Shown here: positions 22,604 to 30,707 of the stretch, in pieces
Layout: each line of letters begins with the position of its first letter
Position numbering within the stretch: the stretch's first letter is position 1
Origin: Mycolicibacter sinensis
Lineage (GTDB): Bacteria > Actinomycetota > Actinomycetes > Mycobacteriales > Mycobacteriaceae
Reading direction: 5' to 3'
DNA: 64,000 bases
Assembly (NCBI RefSeq): GCF_001667945.1
Contig: NZ_LZJK01000059.1
Location: 29,649 to 93,648 of the forward strand
Program-made: the position numbers and the translations under genes
Notes under the pieces: model-generated
Databases searched by the model: none
Told to the model about the DNA's origin: nothing
What the model saw: the letters and a program-made list of their open reading frames with translations, nothing else

Positions 22604-24049
22604 ATGTCCCGGTTTGTCGACCGCGTCGTCATCCATGTGCGTGCGGGCAATGGGGGCAACGGCTGCGCGTCGATTCACCGGGAGAAGTTCAAGCCGCTCG
22701 GCGGCCCGGACGGCGGTAACGGTGGCCGCGGCGGCAGCGTTGTGCTGGTCGTCGATCCGCAGGTGCACACCTTGCTGGACTTCCATTTCCGGCCGCACAT
22801 CAACGCTGCGTCCGGAAAGCAGGGGCAGGGCAGCAACAAAGAAGGTGCCGCCGGATCCGACCTGGAGATCAAGGTGCCGGACGGCACCGTGGTGCTCGAC
22901 GAGCACGGACGGCTGTTGGCCGACCTGGTGGGAGCGGGCGCCCGATTCGAAGCCGCCGCGGGCGGCCGCGGCGGGCTGGGCAACGCCGCACTGGTGTCGC
23001 GGGCCCGTAAGGCGCCGGGCTTCGCGCTGCTGGGGGAGAAGGGCGAGTCCCGTGACCTCACCCTGGAACTCAAGACGGTCGCCGACGTCGGCCTGATCGG
23101 ATTTCCCTCGGCGGGCAAATCGGCCCTGGTGTCGGTGATCTCGGCGGCCAAACCGAAGATCGCCGACTACCCGTTCACCACGCTGGCGCCGAACCTGGGC
23201 GTGGTCTCCGCCGGGGACAACACTTTTACCGCCGCCGACGTCCCGGGGCTGATCCCGGGCGCGTCGACCGGCCGCGGGCTGGGATTGGACTTTCTGCGCC
23301 ACATCGAACGGTGTGCGGTGCTGGTACACGTCATCGACTGTGCCACCGCGGAACCGGGCCGAGACCCGCTCTCCGACATCGAGGCCATCGAAGCCGAGCT
23401 GGCCGCCTACACGCCGACCATGCAAGGGGATTCGGCCCTCGGTGACCTGGTGGACCGCCCGCGCGCGGTCGTGCTCAACAAGATCGATGTACCCGAAGCG
23501 CGGGAGATGGCCGAGTTTGTCCGTGACGACATCGTGGCCGAGCGCGGCTGGCCGGTGTTCATGGTGTCGACCGTGAGCCGGGAAGGGTTGCGCCCGTTGA
23601 TCTTCGCGCTGGCCGAGATGGTGTCGGCGTATCGTGCGGCGCAGCCGGAACCGGTGGCGCGCCGGCCGGTGATCCGGCCGATACCCGCGGGCGAGACCGG
23701 GTTCACCGTGGAAGCCGACGGCGACGGTGGGTTCATCGTGCGCGGCTCACGGCCCGAGCGCTGGGTGCACCAGACCAACTTCGACAACGACGAGGCGGTC
23801 GGCTACCTCGGTGACCGGCTGGCCCGGCTCGGGGTCGAGGAGGAGCTGCTGCGGCTGGGCGCCACACCGGGCTGTGCGGTGACGATCGGGGACATGACCT
23901 TCGACTGGGAGCCGGCCACACCGGCCGGGGTCGACGTCACGTTGTCCGGGCGGGGCACCGATGTTCGGGTAGAGCGCAGCGACCGGGTCGGGGCCGCTGA
24001 ACGCAAAGCCGCGCGCAAGCAGCGCCGTGAACACTCGGAGGAGTCGTGA
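22604..24049 (+). CDS. obg: GTPase Obg/CgtA
   Basis: Ribosome-assembly and stress GTPase; 481 residues. The Gly-rich Obg fold is N-terminal ([12 protein letters not shown]). The G domain shows G1 FPSAGKSA, the switch region DYPFTT, G3 DVPG and G4 NKID. An OCT domain forms the C-terminal part. The ATG at 22604 gives the conserved [12 protein letters not shown] start after GAGAGGAAG; an upstream start would begin inside the palindromic element. The stop overlaps proB (GTGA). Confidence 0.97.
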   Translation: MSRFVDRVVIHVRAGNGGNGCASIHREKFKPLGGPDGGNGGRGGSVVLVVDPQVHTLLDFHFRPHINAASGKQGQGSNKEGAAGSDLEIKVPDGTVVLDEHGRLLADLVGAGARFEAAAGGRGGLGNAALVSRARKAPGFALLGEKGESRDLTLELKTVADVGLIGFPSAGKSALVSVISAAKPKIADYPFTTLAPNLGVVSAGDNTFTAADVPGLIPGASTGRGLGLDFLRHIERCAVLVHVIDCATAEPGRDPLSDIEAIEAELAAYTPTMQGDSALGDLVDRPRAVVLNKIDVPEAREMAEFVRDDIVAERGWPVFMVSTVSREGLRPLIFALAEMVSAYRAAQPEPVARRPVIRPIPAGETGFTVEADGDGGFIVRGSRPERWVHQTNFDNDEAVGYLGDRLARLGVEEELLRLGATPGCAVTIGDMTFDWEPATPAGVDVTLSGRGTDVRVERSDRVGAAERKAARKQRREHSEES

Positions 24050-25149
24050 GTTCCGCGGCGCGCGAAGCGGTCCGGACCGCGCGCAGCGTCGTCGTCAAGA
24101 TCGGCACCACCGCACTGACCACCGAGAACGGTATGTTCGACGCGGCCCGCCTCGCCGGGCTCGCCGAGGCGATCGAAGCCCGGATGAAGGCCGGCTCGGA
24201 CGTGGTGATCGTGTCGTCCGGCGCCATCGCCGCGGGACTGGAGCCGCTCGGGTTATCCAAGCGGCCCACCGATCTGGCCACCAAGCAGGCGGCCGCCAGC
24301 GTGGGCCAGGTGGCGCTGGTCAACGCCTGGAGTGCCGCGTTCGGCCGGTTTGGCCGAACCGTCGGGCAGGTGCTGCTCACCGCACAGGACACATCGATGC
24401 GGGTGTCGCACACCAATGCTGCCCGCACCCTGGACCGGTTGCGTGCCCTGCACGCGGTGGCGATCGTCAACGAGAACGACACGGTGGCCACCAACGAGAT
24501 CCGGTTCGGCGACAATGACCGGCTCTCAGCGCTGGTAGCGCACCTGGTCGGCGCCGATGCGCTGGTGCTGCTCTCCGACATCGACGGTCTCTACGATGGC
24601 GACCCCCGCAAGGGGCCGGCCCGCCTGGTGCCCGAGGTGACCGGCCCGGACGACCTCACCGGCGTGGTGGCCGGCGAAGGCAGTCACCTGGGCACCGGTG
24701 GCATGGTGTCGAAACTGTCCTCGGCGCTGCTGGCCGCCGACGCGGGCGTTCCGGTGTTGCTGGCCGCCGCCGCCGATGCCGCCGCCGCGCTGTCGGATGC
24801 GTCGGTGGGCACGGTGTTCGCAGCGCGTTCGCAGCGGTTGTCGGCGCGCAAATTCTGGGTGCGCCACGCCGCCGATGCGGCGGGCACGTTGACGCTGGAC
24901 GCCGGCGCGGTTGAGGCGGTGCTGAGCCGGCGGCGCTCCCTGTTGGCGGCCGGCATCACCGGAGTGTCGGGCCGGTTCCACGGCGGCGACGTGGTCGAGC
25001 TGTGCGGCCCGGACGGGTCGGTGGTGGCCCGTGGTGTCGTCGGCTACGACGCCGGGGAGCTGGCGGGGATGATCGGCCATTCCACCGCCGAACTGGCCCC
25101 GGATGCGCGCCGCCCGGTCGTGCACGCCGACGACCTGGTCGCCGTGTAG
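24046..25149 (+). CDS. proB: Glutamate 5-kinase
   Basis: First enzyme of proline synthesis, phosphorylating glutamate; 367 residues. The amino-acid-kinase domain shows [18 protein letters not shown] and the FGDNDRLSA segment. A PUA domain occupies the last 90 residues. The GTG start overlaps the obg stop. Its pathway partner proA is at 38092-39333, about 13 kb away, as in M. tuberculosis where Rv2439c and Rv2427c are also separated. Confidence 0.97.
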   Translation: MSSAAREAVRTARSVVVKIGTTALTTENGMFDAARLAGLAEAIEARMKAGSDVVIVSSGAIAAGLEPLGLSKRPTDLATKQAAASVGQVALVNAWSAAFGRFGRTVGQVLLTAQDTSMRVSHTNAARTLDRLRALHAVAIVNENDTVATNEIRFGDNDRLSALVAHLVGADALVLLSDIDGLYDGDPRKGPARLVPEVTGPDDLTGVVAGEGSHLGTGGMVSKLSSALLAADAGVPVLLAAAADAAAALSDASVGTVFAARSQRLSARKFWVRHAADAAGTLTLDAGAVEAVLSRRRSLLAAGITGVSGRFHGGDVVELCGPDGSVVARGVVGYDAGELAGMIGHSTAELAPDARRPVVHADDLVAV

Positions 25150-25160
25150 GGCCGGCCGCC

Positions 25161-25910
25161 GTGAGCACCGTCTTCACCATCGACGGCGCGGGATGGAGCG
25201 GGTTTCTGCGGTTCATGTGCCGGGGTGTGGTCACCAAGGGCAAGGCCATCCGAGCCGTCAAGTACCCCAACACCTACTTCGAAGGACTGCGTTACGTGCC
25301 TGCGGTCACCGCGGTGCAACGCGGTGCACAAGCCCTCGACGACATGCTGACCGCGCACTTTCACGGTCACCCCGAAGCCGACGATGTGCTGGTCTACGCG
25401 GTGAGTATGGGGGCGCAGGTTGCCTGCAAGTGGCTGCGCGAGTACGGCCCCACCTCCTCGGTGCCCACCGGCAAGGTGTCGTTTCTGCTGCTGGCAAACC
25501 CCGAACAGCCGTTCCACGGCATTTATCGGGCTGACCCCAAGCTGGTCAGGTTCATGACACTGCCCGACTACGGCGGCGTCGGGGTGCCGGCGGACACCCC
25601 CTTCGCGGTGACGGATCTGTGCCGCCAGTACGACGGCATGGCTGACTTCCCCAATCGTCCTGCAGCACAGGTCAGTTCACTGGGCGTCCGCAACGCTCTA
25701 CTGGGGCTTGTGACTGTCCACAACAACTATTTCCGAGTCGACATCAACAGCCCCGACAATCTGCGCACGCACCGCGGCAACATCACCTACGTCTTGTCAC
25801 CGACCCGCCTGCCGCCGGCCTGCGGCCTGTCCGCGCTGTTCCCCACCCGGCTGAAAAAGCAGCGTCGTAGGATCGAGACCTGCTACGACCGCTCAGCCTG
25901 GCACAGGTAG
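25161..25910 (+). CDS. Stand-alone PE-PPE-domain serine hydrolase
   Basis: 249 residues made up only of the alpha/beta-hydrolase domain that follows the PE or PPE module in mycobacterial PE-PPE esterases. The nucleophile elbow is AVSMG, and the family hallmark YDGMADFP with its Asp is followed by NALLGLVTVHNNY with the His, giving a full Ser-Asp-His set. The residue after the nucleophile differs from the usual GxSxG start (Ala in first place). There is no PE or PPE domain and no signal peptide, so export by the usual ESX route is not obvious. The GTG start is 11 bases after proB. No gene lies here in M. tuberculosis. Confidence 0.78.
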   Translation: MSTVFTIDGAGWSGFLRFMCRGVVTKGKAIRAVKYPNTYFEGLRYVPAVTAVQRGAQALDDMLTAHFHGHPEADDVLVYAVSMGAQVACKWLREYGPTSSVPTGKVSFLLLANPEQPFHGIYRADPKLVRFMTLPDYGGVGVPADTPFAVTDLCRQYDGMADFPNRPAAQVSSLGVRNALLGLVTVHNNYFRVDINSPDNLRTHRGNITYVLSPTRLPPACGLSALFPTRLKKQRRRIETCYDRSAWHR

Positions 25911-25918
25911 TGCCCGCG

Positions 25919-26596
25919 CTATTTCCCGGCGGGACTCAGATACAAAGCGCCCCAGACGATTTCGGTCAGCGCGGTGGCGAGTTCGGAATCGTAGTCGGTA
26001 TCGCGGCCCGGCAGGTTCTGCTGGCACGCCCGCTCCACCATCCAGGTCAGGGCACTGGCCGTGGCGGTGACGGGTAACGCGCGGCGAATGGAGCCGTCGG
26101 CCTGGCCGGCTTCGATCACCTGCGCCACCCGCCCGGAGATACCGGTCAGCAACTCCCGATACGTGGCCGCCACCAGCGGGTCATAGCCGGCCATCTCGCT
26201 GAGCGCGATCAGCAGCGGTTGGTGCCGTCGATAGCTGGCGATGATCGCGGCCATCGCAGCGCGGACATCGTCGGGATCACGACGCCCGGCCACGCCCCAC
26301 CAGCGCTCGGCGCTCGCGGCGAGATCGCCGAATACCTGGTCGGCGAGTCGGCGCAGCAGATGGCCCTTGTCCTCGAAATAGATGTAGAAGCTCGCGCGCG
26401 ACATCCCGGCCTCGGTGGCGAGCCGGTCCACGCTGAGTTCGGTGAAGCTGGCACCGTCGCCCATCAACCGCTCGGTGGCATCCAGCAGGCGGCGCTCGAT
26501 CTCACCGCGCCGCTCCTGGCGGCTGCTCGGGGGCTTGCGGGTCACAGAAGCCACGGAGCAAAGCTTAGCCGCCCCTGGAACAGCTTGACTAGACAT
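25919..26596 (-). CDS. TetR/AcrR-family transcriptional repressor
   Basis: DNA-binding helix-turn-helix at about residues 50-75 (SVDRLATEAGMSRASFYIYF), followed by a helical ligand-binding domain. The outermost ATG (26596) gives 225 residues but lies inside the palindromic operator; a GTG at 26545 (VTRKPPSSRQERR) gives 208 residues and leaves the operator free, and I think that start equally likely. It is divergent from the P450 gene, so it very likely controls that gene and itself. Confidence 0.88.
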   Translation of the reverse strand: MSSQAVPGAAKLCSVASVTRKPPSSRQERRGEIERRLLDATERLMGDGASFTELSVDRLATEAGMSRASFYIYFEDKGHLLRRLADQVFGDLAASAERWWGVAGRRDPDDVRAAMAAIIASYRRHQPLLIALSEMAGYDPLVAATYRELLTGISGRVAQVIEAGQADGSIRRALPVTATASALTWMVERACQQNLPGRDTDYDSELATALTEIVWGALYLSPAGK

Positions 26597-26605
26597 TCTG
26601 TCTAG
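26589..26605. promoter_or_regulatory. TetR operator between the repressor and the P450
   Basis: CTAGACA-TTC-TGTCTAG is a perfect 7-3-7 palindrome, with a further related half-site GTCTGG at 26613-26618. It lies in the divergent promoter region, where a TetR dimer would block both genes. Confidence 0.8.
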
Positions 26606-26658
26606 ACCTATTGTCTGGATTGCTGACTGTGACCGGCGTCATAAGCCGAGGAGGAGCC

Positions 26659-27918
26659 ATGACAAAACCATCCGCCCCGCTGCGCGGCTACGACCCGATC
26701 GACTTGTCGTCCCGCGCGTTCTGGGCAGGTACCGCCGCGGAGCGGGAACGCTCATTCGCGGTGCTGCGTGCCGAGCGACCGGTGAGCTGGCACCCGCCGG
26801 TCGAAGACGCCATGCTCAACGATCCGGACGATCACGGCTTTTGGGCCGTCACCCGACATGCCGACATCGTCACGGTGAGCCGCACCAACGAGGTGTTTCT
26901 GTCCGGCAAGGGTGTGCAGTTCGAGAACTTTCCCCCGGAGCTGCTGGAAACCACGCAGTCCTTCTTGGCCATGGATCCGCCGCGGCACACCACACTGCGC
27001 AAGCTGGCCACCGCGGCGTTCACGCCCCGGCAGGTCCGGCGCATCGAGGACTCGATCACCGCCAGCGCCACGGCCATTGTCGATGAACTCAAGGCCGCCG
27101 GCAGCGGGGCCGACTTCGTCGACTACTGCGCCAAGGAACTGCCGCTGCGCACGCTGTCGGACATGATGGGAATTCCGCCTTCCGAGCGGGAACAGGTTGC
27201 CCATGCCGCCGACGCGCTGGTATCGGCGGGCGACCCGGTGTTCCTCGCCGGGCGAGACCCGTTGGCGGTGATGGGCGAGAACATCATGTACTTACATCAG
27301 GTCGCCGGTGCGCTGGCCGCGCAGCGTCGCGAGCACCCCGGCGACGACTTGTTCAGCAGCCTGGTGAACACCGAAGTCGACGGTGACCGGCTCACCGACG
27401 CTGAGGTGTCCGCCTACTTCGTGCTGCTCGCAGTGGCCGGTAACGACACCACCCGCCAGACCACCAGCCACGCCCTCAAGGCGCTCACCGACTTCCCCGA
27501 GCAACGGGCCTGGCTGCTGGAGGATTTCGACCACCGCATCGGGACGGCCGTCGAGGAGTTCATTCGCTACGCCACCCCGGTGATGACGTTTCGGCGCACC
27601 GCCGCAACCGATTACGAGCTCGGTGGCGAAACCATTCGGGCTGGCGACAAGGTCGCGATGTTCTATGCGTCCGGCAACTGGGACGAGACGGTGTTCGATG
27701 AGCCGGCCCGGCTGCTTCTGAGCCGCGATCCCAACCCGCACCTGGGCTTCGGCGGCGGCGGGCAGCATTACTGCCTGGGAACGCATGTGGCGCGAGCTCA
27801 GCTGCGCGCCATCTTCGGCCAGTTGCTGCGGCAGCTACCGGGTATCGAGGCCGGCGAGCCGGAGTACGTGGCGGGCAGCTTCATTCACGGCATTCGTGCC
27901 ATGCCCTGCACGTTCTGA
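26659..27918 (+). CDS. Cytochrome P450
   Basis: Heme monooxygenase, 419 residues, soluble bacterial type. The I-helix oxygen-binding motif is AGNDTTRQT, ExxR is EFIR in the K helix, and the heme ligand is Cys372 in FGGGGQHYCLG. SFLAMDPPRHTTLRKL is typical of the CYP124/125/142-like group, which acts on lipids and sterol side chains, but the substrate cannot be read from sequence. The ATG at 26659 follows GAGGAGGAG. Expression is probably induced when the divergent TetR repressor binds a ligand. No ferredoxin gene is adjacent. Confidence 0.93.
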   Translation: MTKPSAPLRGYDPIDLSSRAFWAGTAAERERSFAVLRAERPVSWHPPVEDAMLNDPDDHGFWAVTRHADIVTVSRTNEVFLSGKGVQFENFPPELLETTQSFLAMDPPRHTTLRKLATAAFTPRQVRRIEDSITASATAIVDELKAAGSGADFVDYCAKELPLRTLSDMMGIPPSEREQVAHAADALVSAGDPVFLAGRDPLAVMGENIMYLHQVAGALAAQRREHPGDDLFSSLVNTEVDGDRLTDAEVSAYFVLLAVAGNDTTRQTTSHALKALTDFPEQRAWLLEDFDHRIGTAVEEFIRYATPVMTFRRTAATDYELGGETIRAGDKVAMFYASGNWDETVFDEPARLLLSRDPNPHLGFGGGGQHYCLGTHVARAQLRAIFGQLLRQLPGIEAGEPEYVAGSFIHGIRAMPCTF

Positions 27919-27955
27919 TCGAGGGCGGCTCAGGCGGGCACGATCAGACGCGAGA

Positions 27956-27980
27956 CCCCTCATTCTGCATGCAGAAGGGT
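27956..27980. terminator. Palindromic hairpin between convergent P450 and MFS genes
   Basis: TTCTGCATGCAGAA (27963-27976) is a perfect 14-base palindrome flanked by ACCC and GGGT (27955-27958 and 27977-27980), giving a hairpin usable from both strands between two converging genes. Confidence 0.5.
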
Positions 27981-27984
27981 GCTT

Positions 27985-29232
27985 TCACGTCTGTTCGGCG
28001 GGAGTTGGGTGGCCGGTCCCGAACCGGATCCCGGTGGCGTCTTTGCCGACCGCGGTCAGCACTGCAACAGCGACCAGCACCGGCACCAAAGTGACCGCCA
28101 GCGCGAACGGGTAGCCGTGGGAGGCAGCCAGGTGCTCCTGGATCGGCAGGTTGAACGCGGCCAGCAGATTGCCGAGCTGGTAGGTCACCCCCGGGTAGAA
28201 GCCGCGGATCGCGTCGGGCGACATCTCGGTCAGGTGCGCCGGGATCACCCCCCAGGCGCCCTGCACGCAGAACTGGATCAGAAACGAGCCCAGGCACAGC
28301 ATCGCCGCGCTCTGCGACAGCGCGAACAGCGGCACGATCGGCAACCCCATCACCGCGCACCAGATGATCGCGTAGCGACGCCCCAACCGCTGCGACAGCG
28401 CACCGAAGATCAGCCCGCCGATGATGCCGCCGATGTTGTAGATCACCGCGATCCATTTGGCCGTCACATGGGACAGGCCCGCGCCATCGGTGGACGTCAG
28501 GAAGGTCGGGTAGATGTCCTGGGTGCCGTGGCTCATCCAGTTGAACGCCGTCATCAGCAACACCAGGTAGCAGAACCGGCGGATCACCTTGGCGTCGGTG
28601 AACACATCGCGAATCCTGGTGCGGGTCAGCCGCATCCGATTCTGGGTGGCCTGCCACACCTCGGACTCCGACACCCGGTAGCGGATCAGCAGGCTGACCA
28701 TTGCCGGCAGGATGGAAAGCCCGAACAGCCACCGCCACGACAGTCCCAGCCAATCGGTCACCAGCAGGGAGGCCAGGGTGGCGGCCAGATAGCCGAACAG
28801 ATAGCCCTCCTGCAGCAGCCCGGAGAAGAAGCCGCGACGCTCGGGTGGGATCTTCTCCATCGCCAGTGCGGCGCCGAGCCCCCATTCGCCGCCCATGCCG
28901 ATTCCGTAGAGCAGGCGCAGGATCACCAGCACGGTGAAGTTGGGCGCGAACGCGCACAAGAATCCGACCGTCGAGTAGAAGATCACGTCCACCATCAGCG
29001 GTATTCGCCGGCCGACCCGGTCGGCCCACAAACCGAACAGCAGCGCCCCCACCGGGCGCATCACCAACGTGGCGGTGGTCAGAAAGGCCACCTCGGTTTT
29101 GGTGTGGCCGAAGGTCTTGGCGATGTCGGCGTAGACGAACACCACGATGAAGTAGTCGAAGGCGTCCATCGACCAGCCCAGGACGGCGGCTAGAAACGCG
29201 TTGCGCTGATCGGCGTTCAGGCGCTGTTTCAC
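27985..29232 (-). CDS. MFS transporter, SHS (sialate/carboxylate:H+ symporter)-like
   Basis: Twelve-helix major facilitator, 415 residues. The start [21 protein letters not shown] and the loop [10 protein letters not shown] are typical of the SHS family that imports lactate, pyruvate or other carboxylates with protons; [22 protein letters not shown] is a further family mark (18-residue core [18 protein letters not shown]). The GTG start is used. It converges with the P450 gene and is followed on the same strand by the sirtuin gene upstream, 14 bases away, so the sirtuin, this transporter and the cysteine hydrolase may form one transcript. Confidence 0.82.
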   Translation of the reverse strand: MKQRLNADQRNAFLAAVLGWSMDAFDYFIVVFVYADIAKTFGHTKTEVAFLTTATLVMRPVGALLFGLWADRVGRRIPLMVDVIFYSTVGFLCAFAPNFTVLVILRLLYGIGMGGEWGLGAALAMEKIPPERRGFFSGLLQEGYLFGYLAATLASLLVTDWLGLSWRWLFGLSILPAMVSLLIRYRVSESEVWQATQNRMRLTRTRIRDVFTDAKVIRRFCYLVLLMTAFNWMSHGTQDIYPTFLTSTDGAGLSHVTAKWIAVIYNIGGIIGGLIFGALSQRLGRRYAIIWCAVMGLPIVPLFALSQSAAMLCLGSFLIQFCVQGAWGVIPAHLTEMSPDAIRGFYPGVTYQLGNLLAAFNLPIQEHLAASHGYPFALAVTLVPVLVAVAVLTAVGKDATGIRFGTGHPTPAEQT

Positions 29233-29246
29233 CCGAACATCGTGCC

Positions 29247-30104
29247 TTATGGCCTCGGCGCCGAGACCGCACCGGTCAGCTCGGCGGCCAACAGCGCCAG
29301 CACTGCGGAGCAGCCGCCGTCGATCTTGACCGCGGCCAGCTCATCGCCGCGGGTAGTACCGCGGTTGACGATCGCGACCGGCACACCGCGCGCCGCGGCG
29401 TGCCTGACGAAGCGGTAGCCGGAGAACACCGTCAGCGACGAGCCCGCCACCAGCAATGCGTCGGCTTCGTCGACCACCGAATACGCCTGGGCGACACGGT
29501 CTTTGGGGACGCTTTCGCCGAAGTAGACGATGTTTGGCTTGAGGATCCCGCCGCAGCGGTGACAATCGACAAAACGGAAGGATGCGGTATCGGTGACGAC
29601 GGCGTCTGCGTCGGGCGCCACGGCGATACCACCGAGCTTTCCCGCCCGTTCGATAAACCCCGGGTTGAGCTGCTCCAACTGCTCGGCCAGCACTGCGCGG
29701 CTCACCGAATTCCCGCAACCCAGACACACCACCGTCGCATAGTTGCCGTGTAGATCGATGACGCGGCGACTCCCGGCTTTGGTGTGCAGCAGGTCGACGT
29801 TCTGGGTGATCACCGCGTTCACCACGCGCGCGTCTTCCAGCGCGGCCAGCGCCAGGTGCCCGGGGTTGGGCGCGGTGTCGGCCATGTGGCGCCAGCCCAA
29901 GTGGTTGCGGGCCCAGTAGCGTTGCCGAAAAACCGGGTCGCCGGTGAACTGCGCGATCGTCATCGGGTTGCTCGGCGGCGACTCCGGGCCGCGATAGTCC
30001 GGGATGCCGGAATCCGTCGAGATGCCGGCACCGGTGAGCACCGCGACCCGCCGGCCCGCCAGCAGCCTCAGCAGGTCGCAGACCGTCGGCTCGGATGCAC
30101 CCAT
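29247..30104 (-). CDS. NAD-dependent protein deacylase, class II sirtuin-like
   Basis: Removes acyl groups from lysine using NAD and releases nicotinamide; 285 residues. The NAD-binding motif GAGIS is at 25-29, TQNVD at 100-104, the catalytic His at 119 (LHGN), and the zinc site is Cys127, Cys130, Cys181 and Cys184. The spacing and the long insert suggest the SIRT4-like class II, unlike the class III Rv1151c of M. tuberculosis. The gene lies 4 bases downstream of a cysteine hydrolase related to nicotinamidases, close to nadE. Confidence 0.9.
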   Translation of the reverse strand: MGASEPTVCDLLRLLAGRRVAVLTGAGISTDSGIPDYRGPESPPSNPMTIAQFTGDPVFRQRYWARNHLGWRHMADTAPNPGHLALAALEDARVVNAVITQNVDLLHTKAGSRRVIDLHGNYATVVCLGCGNSVSRAVLAEQLEQLNPGFIERAGKLGGIAVAPDADAVVTDTASFRFVDCHRCGGILKPNIVYFGESVPKDRVAQAYSVVDEADALLVAGSSLTVFSGYRFVRHAAARGVPVAIVNRGTTRGDELAAVKIDGGCSAVLALLAAELTGAVSAPRP

Positions 30105-30108
30105 CCGG

Positions 30109-30648
30109 CTAGCGTAGGCACTTTTCGGCGGTCGACCGTTCGGTAGCCATGTTGCGGCACATCATCTCCAGCGCCGCGGCGCCCAGTCCGGCGTCGATGT
30201 GGGCGACGGCATCGACCGGGATCACCACCGGCAGATGCCGCACGTAGGCGTCCAGGGCGGTGTAGAGGATGCACTGCTCGGTGACCTGCCCGGTCAGGAT
30301 CAATCGCCGGGTGCCGAGCCGGCCGAGCAAATACTCCAGCGGAGTCGAGTAAAAGGCGCTGTGGCGCACCTTGGTCACCCGCCGATCGCCGGTTGCCGGG
30401 ACGATGGGGCGCACCAGCTCGGGACGCGCGCCGTGCAGTGCCGAGGTGACGATCTCGGCGAAGCCGGCGGTGAAGTCGCCGTGGTTGTCGTTGACATAGA
30501 TCAGGTCGACGTCGTCGTCGGCGCGGCTGCGTTCGACCAGGTCGGCCAGCGGTTCGATGATGTTTGCGACGTTGTCGGCCAGTTCTGCTGCGTCGTCATG
30601 GCGGTAGGCGTTGAGCATGTCGACGACGACCACGGCGGTATCGCTCAT
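30109..30648 (-). CDS. Isochorismatase/nicotinamidase-superfamily cysteine hydrolase
   Basis: 179 residues with the superfamily triad: Asp10 (VVDMLNAY), Lys93 (TKVRHSAF) and Cys126 (VTEQCILYTA) with the usual cis-peptide before it. A segment VNDNHGDF at 52-59 replaces the clear metal-binding Asp-x-His...His of nicotinamidases, so the substrate is open. It is divergent from nadE with a 59-base gap and immediately upstream of the sirtuin. That context suggests, but does not prove, a role in nicotinamide handling. Confidence 0.85.
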   Translation of the reverse strand: MSDTAVVVVDMLNAYRHDDAAELADNVANIIEPLADLVERSRADDDVDLIYVNDNHGDFTAGFAEIVTSALHGARPELVRPIVPATGDRRVTKVRHSAFYSTPLEYLLGRLGTRRLILTGQVTEQCILYTALDAYVRHLPVVIPVDAVAHIDAGLGAAALEMMCRNMATERSTAEKCLR

Positions 30649-30707
30649 GGCCTAGGTGATACCCGAAAGCTGCATGTTGACACCGTCCTGGGCGACAATG
30701 GGGAGCA

